This document shows positions 9,794-20,800 of a DNA stretch of 64,000 bases, piece after piece. The translations under genes and the position numbers were made by a program. The stretch covers positions 27,430,904 to 27,494,903 of the forward strand of contig NC_091181.1 of NCBI RefSeq assembly GCF_040958095.1, read 5' to 3'. The notes under the pieces were generated by a model. The model was given only the letters and a program-made list of their open reading frames with translations. It was not told where the DNA came from and searched no databases. Numbering within the stretch: the first letter of the stretch is position 1; every line of letters starts with the position of its first letter. The DNA comes from Procambarus clarkii. Its lineage: Eukaryota; Arthropoda; Malacostraca; Decapoda; Cambaridae.

Positions 9794-12700
9794 GTAAGTG
9801 AAGAGATGCGAGCTTCACTCCCCATGGAGGTAAAACTATCCCACACTTGATATAATTGTGAAGGTAGCTAAAAGTTACAAGTTTTGAGTGAAGGAGTAAG
9901 GCATGTGAGCACCAAGAGTGTTGTATATTTCACCCGCATCTTAAAATCTGCTATTGCATATTAATGAAATGACCTGGCAGGAGTGCAAATTCTTACCAAG
10001 CCAAATTTATTACTTGATCCATTGAAACTTTAAATATAAATTATAACCTACTGTACCCAGGTTTATCATCGGTAACATTGCAGCTGTTAGGATATGTATA
10101 ATGTATTAGACTACAGGGTACTTGTATTTTTATTATTGTTAGCAATATGTTTGTATTTTACTCACAGTATATGTGTGAATGTATATGTGTTATATGTGAA
10201 TGTGAAGAACCTCCTAACTAATCTGTATTGGCCAGTTGGTGCTTTGTTTTGATACTAAGTAATGTAACACAATGCAATGTTATGATGTATTCAACCCAAA
10301 AACAGTATGAAGGCAAGTTTGCGATTAGTGTGATGTGCGATGACATCCTATGTGAGTCAACATGTTTTGGATTCTTATGTTCTAAATGGTAACTGGTTCT
10401 GATGTTAAATACTGGCCCATGAGCACTGTGGTATCTATATACCCATCTGGGCCAATAGTTTCCAAACGTCACCCCCTTCCGCAGGGGATGTTCATTGATA
10501 TTACACTAATAGTAAACCCACTTTTGCAGTGTTTTCTGGCTGAATCTATTACATGACTTTACATTTACATTAAAATTGTTGTATTTAAGCTGTACTGTGT
10601 GATTAGAGACCTGACTTTTAAGATAGTCTTAAAGTTTAAGATAGCTCCCCGGCCGACCGGGGGAGCCGGTCGGCCGAGCGGACAGCACGCTGGACTTATG
10701 ATCCTGTGGTCCTGGGTTCGATCCCAGGCGCCGGCGAGAAACATTGGGCAGAGTTTCTTTCATCCTATGCCCCTGTTACCTAGCAGTAAAATAGGTACCT
10801 GGGTGTTAGTCAGCTGTCACGGGCTGCTTCCTGGGGGTGGAGGCCTAGTCGAGGACCGGGCCGCGGGGACACTAAAAAAAAAGCCCCGAAATCATCTCAA
10901 GATAACCTCTCAAGATAGTCTTTGTGTTAAGTTTAACTTGGTTAGGTTAGGATGATCACCCCACTGTACAAATTGAACAGAAATTCCCTAAGAATAACAC
11001 AAGCCTCTTAAAATTAGTATTAGTTTCTGCCTCACCAGACTAGGGAGAAGATTGGTCGAAGAAGAACTTGATATTTTACCTACACCTAAACATATATTTG
11101 TAGGTGGTGAAGAAGGCAAGTTGAATTCTTTAGTTGTTACCAGGGAGAAAGTTATTAAACAAAAAATTAAAGCCGATGAAGTCTTTGCCAAGGTTCTAAA
11201 AGCATGAAGAAACAAACTAAGTGAGCCTTTGACTTCTGTATCTAATGAATCACTACAGTTCAAAAGTACTGGAATCCCGGAGAGCTGCAAATGTTGGGGT
11301 AATCTTTAAGAAGGGAAATAGATCACGTGTGTCAAATTATCAGCCCTCCCTGCTGATCAATAACAGCAAAACCTATTCATTTACATCTTGAGAAACACAA
11401 TAAAGGTTTCACTACTGTACAGTACATGGTTTTACAAAAGGACTGCCCATGTTTGACAGATTAGTTTTCGTTCTTTTCCAAGATTCTTAAGACAGTTGAT
11501 AGTGGAATGGATTGTCAATGAGTACCTTGATTTTGCAAAGTTTTTGATATTGTTCCTCATGAAAAACTGATTAGAAATGTAGAGGCTCATGGTATTGGGG
11601 GAGATATTGCACAGGGCATGGTGATTCAAACATCATACATTGTCATGATGCATACGTCAGGCTGTGAGCAGCCACATCCAACAGCCTGGTTGACCAGTCC
11701 AGCAACAAGAAGGCCTGGTTGAGAACCTGGCTGCGGGATGGGGTGACGCCGAGCCCCGAAATCATTGCAAGGTATGGTTATTTCAAAAGAAACAGAGTTA
11801 TTATAAATGGAGTCAAGTCAGAGTTGGAAACTATTGTAAGTGGAGTACCTCAGTGTTCTTTCCTGAGACCTAGTTGTTATAGATACGGAATTGAAGAGCA
11901 AAAATTTGATATTTGTGACATAAAAAAGTTGAGCAGGAAATAAACTCAGAAGACTGAAAATTCCTTCAAGGCTATCTAGATAGACTTTTGAAATGGATAA
12001 AAGAATGGCAGATGCAGTTTAATATTGCAAAATGTAGGGTTCTAAAGTTAGGAAATGATGATAATTACCAGATATCTGTGTGATAGTGTTCAAATTGTGA
12101 AGTCTGAATGTGAAAAAGATCTGGGAGTCATGATAAGTAGAGATGAGAAAATCCATAGGAGCCGTGATGGGGACTCAAACCTATGCACTGGGTATTCCCA
12201 GACGTAAGCTCTAAATGACTATGAAAACATTATCATGGCTCCTGTGGATTTTCACATTGATATACAACAATAATGTGATTTCTCTGTGTATTAGTAGTGA
12301 TCTTAAGCTAACCAAAAAAATGCATACATGTTAGGAATAAGACAAATATGATACTATACAGTACCTAGACTTATTTCCAGAATCGTTAGCAATGAAACAA
12401 CTACTGTCCTGTAATGTTATTTTTTCAGCTTTATTTTGCAGCTCAATTTTAGTCACCGTGCTGTATAAAATGGACATCGATTCACTTGAATGAGCTCAGC
12501 AAAGAATGGTAAAGTTATTACCATCCTGGAAATTAGAAACTTTTCATATGAAGAGAGAATATAAAAGCTTAATTTATGTTCCCTAGGAAGGTGAACAATT
12601 AAGGGTGATACAATTAAAGTATTCAAGTGGATAAAAGTATATAAGAAAGGAGATGGTATTAAGATGTTAAATACATCAGCAGAAAATAGAACATGAAACA

Positions 12701-15700
12701 ATGGACATAAATTGGATGAGTTTTAGAGTTAGGAAAGACTTGGGAAAATACTGGTTTAGAAATAGGGAGGTTAATCTACGGAACAAATTACTGGGTAACA
12801 ATATAGATGTGGGATCACTTTGATTGTTTCAAGTGTAAGTTGGGCATACAGGTATATATTTGTATGAATTTGGGTGAATATAAACAGGAACTGCCATATA
12901 TGGGACAAAAGTCCTGCAGTTTCCCTAATTCTTAGGTTCTTTTGTTCTTATAAAGCAGAGGACAAAATATAGGGAAAGTTGGAGCAGAGGCAGTGTTAGT
13001 GTGTTGATGCTGCCATCCAGTGGTGGTTAGTGAAAGTGACATAGTGGAATTTGCATAGAATTGAAGGCTTAGCAATTCCAGAGTTGCATCTGGGACAAGT
13101 TTTTTTTATTTATGGGAAACAGTTTTTATGTCTACATTCTATGCTAGATCGAGTATTCTCAAGTGTCTCACTAGCTTTTCTATGTCCTAATGGAGACAGT
13201 TTGCAAAATTCCTCGCCACACTAGTTTGAGAAGTTGACTGCGGTGACTGTGACATTCCTTTTTCAGGTTATGGCACCAGTTAACCCTGGCTCTTCACAAG
13301 CTGGTGAAGGAGCCATCTATGCGAGAAGGTACAGAACTCATCAAATTGTACAACAACTTGATCATTGAGCTGGAAAACAAGTAAGCATTTGTGGCACTTT
13401 TTATTTACATTTAAAACTATATTCTTAATGTTGAATCTGAACTAAGTTCTTAGCATTAAATTTTTCCTACTCTTAAGTTGAACCTCCACAAAATGTCAAT
13501 TAAAACATATTAACTAGATTTTCTAAAAGTTGGTGCAATATTTGTTTGATAGAAGTGAAGGCTTTCCTAAGTTTGATCGTGGTGTGGCCACTATTTAGAC
13601 ATTTTTAGATTTAAATATTAAATAAGCTATCTTTGACTAGTAACAGGCAAATGGAATAATACGAGCATATACCTGTATTGTTTAATTTATAAAAATTATG
13701 ATTTTGTTTGTTTAAATTATTAATCAATACCATAATAAAATTTGCCTACAGAATTAACCCGCTGTCCCTAGCCCAAATAGCTGGAGATGTCATCACACAA
13801 CACACAGATCCTAATGAAGCTATCACTTTCATTGAAAAGGTTGCTCCTAAGGTTGTTGACCATCAAGAAGCAAAAGTTCTTTGCAATGTACTTATTGCAC
13901 AGGTTAGTATAAATTGGTAATGCAGTTCATGTTTTTAGTTGTAAATTTGAACACTTGGACTGGATGGTAGAGTAATGGCCTCGCTTCTTGCAGGTCTACG
14001 TTCAGTCTCTGACCGTCCAAGTGGTTGGGCACCATTCCTTCTCTTCATCCTATCCTAAATCCTTATCCCTTCCAAGTGCTAATTAATCATAATGGCTTAG
14101 TGTTTTCTCCTGATAATTACCTTACCTCTTAAGTGCACACAAGCAGGAAAATGGAAAAGACCAGGACAGGATGGTCACATTTATTTTCATCCATTGTTAT
14201 TTAATTAAACAATACTGGAAAGTGCAAGAACAAGTTTGACAACTCATTAGGCATTATTATCTATATACATTATACTATAGTTGAGTTTTATATATTTTGT
14301 TTCATATTCAAGTGCAAGTCTCACTACCTATTAAGGATGTGTTCTTGTTCATATTACTCTTAGCAGAAAACAGTGTAAAAGTTCAGATTAGGCCAGGAAA
14401 AGAAAGTGGCTCATGCAATGAAGCTCCTGTTTGAAAGAATGAGGAATGCGATGCAAATAGTGAACTGCACAAGTGATAAGGATTTACCTTTTGTATGGTT
14501 GTGAAATATTGGTATGACAGGAGTATGAAAAATGAAAAGCCTGAGCAGTAGAAAGGGACACCTTAGGGTGGAGAATAGCTATAATCATTATTATTATTTC
14601 TGACTAAGCTCATTTATCCGGATTATATGGGATTGACCCCTCATTGGATAAGGTAAGGGAAATATTAGGAGAAAGTGCCAAGTCTTCATGACTATGAATA
14701 GAGGAAAGGGGCAAGGACCCCCCCCCCCCCCTCACTGGATTAGGCAGACATCCGGATGAGCAGAATTCTTACCGAAAAAGTCCAAAAATTAACATTCGCA
14801 TTTTTTTGTACCACAGCCAACGTGATTTGAATTTCCACACACTATAAATACAAAATATAATTTAAAATGGAAACTTCAGCTTATCTTGGCTTAGTTCATC
14901 ATCATGATTGATACTGAAATTCTTGAAAATTTATGTAACCAAATACAGTACTGTATTTGGTAATCCAAATTTTTGTCTGGATATGGTGAAGTTTTGCCAG
15001 AAAATTATCCAGATGCGATTTTGGTCAGATAACCAAAATATTTGGTTAAGCGGGCTTCCAATAAGTGTTCATACAGCACTACATTGTTTCTTTCTTTTGT
15101 AGGGTAGGAAGGCATCAACTCGTAAGAAATTGGAAAGCAATATATGGGGAAAAAAGTGAAAAAATCTTAAAAAAAAAAAAAGATACCTCCTTTATTCACT
15201 ATACTGTATCTAACAAATTTCCTGCTTCTCTGAACCGCAATATCCTACTTACAGGTGTTCATCTTATAGAATGTTCTGATTTTCAGGGTAATCGAGCAAG
15301 TCAATGCTTTAATATTTCATATCTCTGTCATGTGTTTTTCAGTAGACTCCAGTGTGAATTCAGTACCTTTGATTAGTATTAAGATTTGAAATGCTGATGA
15401 TAAATCAAGCATTTATATATTATATATAAACATAAAAATTGGCATTGTATGTTGTTAAAAACCAGGCTATGAATGAGCATAAGAAAAATGTAAAAAAAAA
15501 ATTCAATGTTCAAGATAGCAGAGGTTTATCGGAGGCTTCAAGTACCGATTGGGAACCCTGTGAACTGCGCAGGAGTTTCAAATGTTACACAGTAACAGTA
15601 CCTAGAACTTCATTGGTTGATATATATGATAATGATATGATACTTTATGCATATTTCTAGGATTAATGATATCAAGTTGGAATGAACTCTCAATATCACC

Positions 15701-17367
15701 TTAATCATCAAACTGCACACTGTTTTTTAGGTCCCTTTCTAGATGCACATAAAAATCTAAAATATTACCGGAATTTCTACTTTTTTGTCGTAAAACATTT
15801 ATTGCTCATGTCAGGAAAAATATAAAAAATATAATTACTTTAGTTTGGCCATAGTGAGGTGAAGAAATGTCTTATTCTGAAAATAAATTTCCAAGGAATC
15901 TATCTCTAATAAATTTCTTCATATCACAAATGCTTTCCTAGCCCATAAAAGTTCTTGAAATTTTGCATAGCATAAAATTTTATGTGCATAGAAATCGGTA
16001 AATTATTGTTGTACCTGAAATGATGCCAATTTTTAAATAATTTCGTGAAAGGTAGCCAAGGCTCTCAGGATTTTTTCCATCATGGCAAATGACTGCTAGT
16101 GGTGTCTAGTACACAATGACAGCCACATAGGTTATTTAGGATCTTTGATTGTTAAAATACACCTTAAATCATTCTCAAATGACAGGAGCACCATGGGTCT
16201 ATCATATAAGAATGACAGGAGCAGTTTAAGAGTTAATGATCCTGCAGGGACAGTTTAAAATTTTCCTAAAGTTGTTGGTTCAGTATGTCATCCTGTCTGA
16301 TTGTACATGACCTTTTCTTATGGACTCAATGGATACAGTTATTATTTTTATTTTCAGATAACCTTGGCACGACTGGAAGATCAACCAAGGACAAAAAAAA
16401 TATTGGATGAAACAGAGAAAATGCTAGATGAGATTGATGGAGTTACACCTGTACATGGAAAGTAAGAAATTTTTACGCTAATCACATATGATGGTAATGA
16501 GGTGTATGCTTAGAGTATAGTGTATTTTTAGCTAAAGTGTCTGTCAGGAAAGCATTATATAATTCCATACAGAGGTTTTAAAAGGAAGGGGTGAATGATT
16601 GAAATTCATGTTCATGACCTTGCTAGGAGCCATTTGCAAAAGTCATGAAGTGGTGTAAATACTGCTGTGGGTTACTAGCTGATGTGTGGTTGTTTGAGTA
16701 TAAAAATTAGTGAATAGATGAGTATCATTGTATATTTGTAATTTTTTTCCTATAATAATTGCAATATGCAAAGCAATATAGATATTATTATACCTTCAAG
16801 CTCCATGTCATTGTATCCTAATTGTTCTTACTCTTCGGTCTCGCCTTTCAACTATCAGTTGGTGTTGGTGTATCCTGAGCCTATTGTGCTCAATGATATA
16901 TACATTTGGACCTGCATATGGAGTCTGCCTCCATCACAGGTGTCCGTCTGCGGACACCTGTGATGGGTATTCCCATACCAATTATGGGTATTCCTATACC
17001 CATTTTGGGTATTCAGTTTCCACCTGTGTGTGCTTATTTGAATACTTCATTGTAAAAATTATCCTTATTTCTTTACCCTGCAGGTTTTATCTTTTGGCAT
17101 CAGAGCTATACTGCCGTAGTGGAGCTCATTCCGATTACTATAGAGCTGCCCTCCGCTACCTTGGCTGTACAGAGGTGGATGACATGGACGCTGACAAGAA
17201 GAATAAACAAGCATTTTATCTTGGACTTGCTGCTCTCTTAGGTGATGGCATCTACAATTTTGGAGAACTGGTGAATATAACATTACTTCCTATAATATTC
17301 AACAAAATATCATAGGCTAATTTGTGATTAAATAAAAAATGTATGTACAGTATATGAAATCTTATAT

Positions 17368-17415
<48 letters not shown>

Positions 17416-17760
17416 TACCTAAGTGTAGTTACAGGATGAGAGCTACACTCGTGGTGTCCCGTCTTCCCAGCACTCTTTGTCATATAATGTTTTAAAAATA
17501 CTGACGGTCTTGGCCTCCACCACCTCACCTAACTTGTTCCAACCGTCTACCACTCTGATTGCGAAAGTGAATTTTCTTATATTTCTTCGGCATCTGTGTT
17601 TAGCTAGTTTAAATCTATGACCTCTTGTTCTTAAAGTTCCAGGTCTCGGGAAATCTTCCCTATCGATTTTATCAATTCCTGTTACTATTTTGTATGTAAT
17701 GATCATATCACCTCTTTTTCTTCTGTCTTCTAGTTTTGGCATATTTAAATAGATTGTGAT

Positions 17761-17848
<88 letters not shown>

Positions 17849-20800
17849 AGGTAGGCTGTATGGAGAAGAATTTATTAAAAATTTATGTATATGTATGTGT
17901 ATGAACATGAGCCGAGCAATAGTAGGCCAACGGTTCCCACATGAATGGTGGGTATTAGATTAGACAGTCGCTGTATGAATACTTCAAAATGATATATAGG
18001 ATAGACTTAAATTTAAATTTTTATAGTTGCTATACCAGATTTTCTTCTAGTGCATGGCTTCCAGGAATAATTCAGTCTTGCTGATGCCAGATCTGATATT
18101 CAGTGATTACAATGATAGTTTATATGTATTTCTAATGCAGCCACCTCATTTCAGCTTGCCCATCCAATTCTGGAAGCACTTAAAGGATCATCTTCTGAAT
18201 GGTTGCTAGATTTGCTGCTGGCCTTTAATCAGGGTAATATAAGCAAGTTTGAAGCCATGAAGCCACAGTGGAGCACTCAGCCAGACTTACTTGCCAAAGA
18301 AAACCAATTGCGAGAGAAAATCCGTCTTTTGTGTCTGATGGAGGTAATTATACAACTACTACACAAATAGCTGTAATCATTTTACATTTATAATCATACT
18401 AATTGAACTCTTAGGCAACATTATGTAAGAGTAGATATGGTCTAGGGAAAAATTACCAGTGTTTGGCAACTTAAGCAAGTTACTTGATGGACACTTCACT
18501 CTAGTTTGCTGAGGGTTGCTGAAGTTCTACAGATATAAACATAGAATAAATGTATACATCACATCTTGCAGACTTGCAAGAAGATGTGAGTTGCAGACAA
18601 CTTTTGTTTTCTTTGGAGCTTGGTTGGTGAGGCAAGGGTGAATTTTTTGGTGTTATTAGGGGGCTCTTCCTTTGAGGTGCTTGATGCTTGCCTGTTTGCT
18701 CTGGCCCTGTCCCAGAATATGGGCATGTGGCAGCACCATGTGAGTATACCTTATCTTTCATGCCCCCCCTAATTCCAGAGGTTCATAGGGCTTGGCTCTG
18801 TCTGGCTTCTGAGCTGTACATCTGGTAGATTGTGGAGTTGTCCACCAGTCGGCTTTGAATGTGCTGGCTTCAGTTCCTGGGATTGCGACTCTTTAGCTTG
18901 CATTTAGGCTCCGGAGGAAATGCCCAAGTTGCTCACGTTCTCCGAGAGACAGTGGCAGACTTCCTTTTGGTTCAGTTTGTGACCAGCAAGCGTTTCTAGC
19001 CCATGTTTGGATTCGACTTAGTCTCTTTCCCAAGAGACCAAGCTGAATCTGGTGTCTGCTTCCCTCTTCTCTGCTCATTTGTTTTTCTTGGAGTCTGCAG
19101 TCTCTTCAGTTTTGTTAGATTCAATGGGCATCTCTTTCCAGCCACTTGGCTACATTTTGTCACAACAGAATTCTGTTTCTGCTGCCTTGGGACAGTTTGG
19201 GGTTTGGGCCTTGCCTGTGGTTGATCAGGGTTGGCAGTCAGAGGTGCCAATTCTTTGTGCTGCCTTCATCCCTCACAACTTGTTGATAACCCAAGAGCTC
19301 TACAGTGAATAACTGGATGTGTTCACATCAGCGACAGAACTAGTTTGGAGGGCTGGAGGAGACCTGGAGCTCTGCCCCATCTTCCCTATTGGCAGGTGGT
19401 TGGTGCTAATGAGCCCACACTAGTTTCAAGAGATTCATTTGTTTGTTTACAGTGTTTGGGGAGTTCATTTGGCAGTTTTGAAGCTTTGGTTCTCTTGAAC
19501 CCAGCCGTAATCTGTATTGATTTATTGACTTTCTGGATGCTTTCCCAGTGGGGGTGGCTGAGTGTCACCTGTTTTCTGCACCTCTGTGAGGAAGGGGGGG
19601 GCAGGCTCTGGCTCTGGTCCCCAGTAGATCAAACAACTCCGTGGCTGATGTTACCTTGTAGTTGGGAGGAATATCAGTGAGAGAGCTTTGGGGAACCACC
19701 AGTGCTTATCCAGAAAGATGCGTTTCATAACCTTTAATGCTGTTTTTTCTTCCATGGTGAGATAACATTAGAGTCACCAGGGAAACCCTCTCAGAAGTCT
19801 AATGTTGAATGTAATGAAACTGCTTTCTGGTGTATTCCTTGGTGACTCCCTATTTCTACCCTACCTTTTCAGAGGCATTGGTTGCTATGGGTAGAACATA
19901 TCTGATCCATTGACACTGGGTAGATCCTGGGCTTCCAGTTGGGGAGGGGGAGGTGTAACTAATATTGTAACAACATAACTTCTGTGTTCCTTGTTGTCAG
20001 AGTTGCTAATATTTCCTTGCAGTTGCATGTTTTGCTTTGATCTAGCCTTCTAGTGGCCTTTCCTCTGGGTATGGGAGACCTAGTATTCCCTGCTTCTTTG
20101 AGTGGACCAGGTTTTAGCCTCTGCTCTGCAGTAGATGATTATCTGACTTGCAGGGGTCTGGTGTGACATGTAGAGCTATCTAGGTGGCTGGTGTCGAGCC
20201 ACTGAGGACCCACCAGAAAGGCACTTCATTACATTAAACACTAGATTTTTCTTTTCAGATTTGCACATTTATATTCAGAAAATATGGATATAAATATATT
20301 TTATGAAATGTAAGTTAAAAGTGATTATGAAAGGTCATTGAAGTAAATTGGAAGGACTTAAATATTGGAATGAGAGATCTCAAACTGTTCCTGCTTACAA
20401 CCAGGATCATCTACTAAGTGCAATACAATGTCTAATTATATCTCTTTAAATTAATGCTCTTAAATACTGAGCTTCAAATTTTGCATATAATTAAGGTACA
20501 ATTTAAATTCTTCTCAAAATATCTTTTAATACCTATTACTGTAACCCCGCGATTATCCGGGATTCAAACATCCGGAAAACGCCCTTATACGGCCAAAATC
20601 GTGATCGGATAAAGTTACCACAATATCCGATCAAAATGGCCACAGGAACCGGATAAAAGCTGGTTTGGCCGGATGAATATTCGGCCATACCGTATTAATC
20701 CCGTCTGTGGCTCTAGACGCATGGTGGAGGAAGGGGTGGGGTGGGTGGGTGGTGTCGGGAGGGTGGGAGGGGTGCGTCGGAAGGGACCACCTAGGTACAG

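Larger units (their letters stand above)
11000..12955 (+). mobile_element. degenerate LINE, plus strand, with inner insertions
   Basis: Scattered LINE reverse-transcriptase pieces lie in order on the plus strand: a linker/N-terminal part near 11010-11370, an F-D-VPHEKLI-like block near 11535-11575, RVIINGVKSELETIVSGVPQ at 11794-11853, and the C-terminus with an untranslated end near 12600-12955 closing in TTCTTTTGTTCTTAT. It has deletions and frameshifts. A SINE-like piece (11640-11778) and an inverted-repeat element (12145-12255) lie inside it. Confidence 0.7.

Noticed and set aside
17443-17742. 99-codon minus ORF as a host gene
   Set aside because: Its sequence is the C-terminus of a LINE reverse transcriptase also present, inverted or decayed, at 4603 and 26815.
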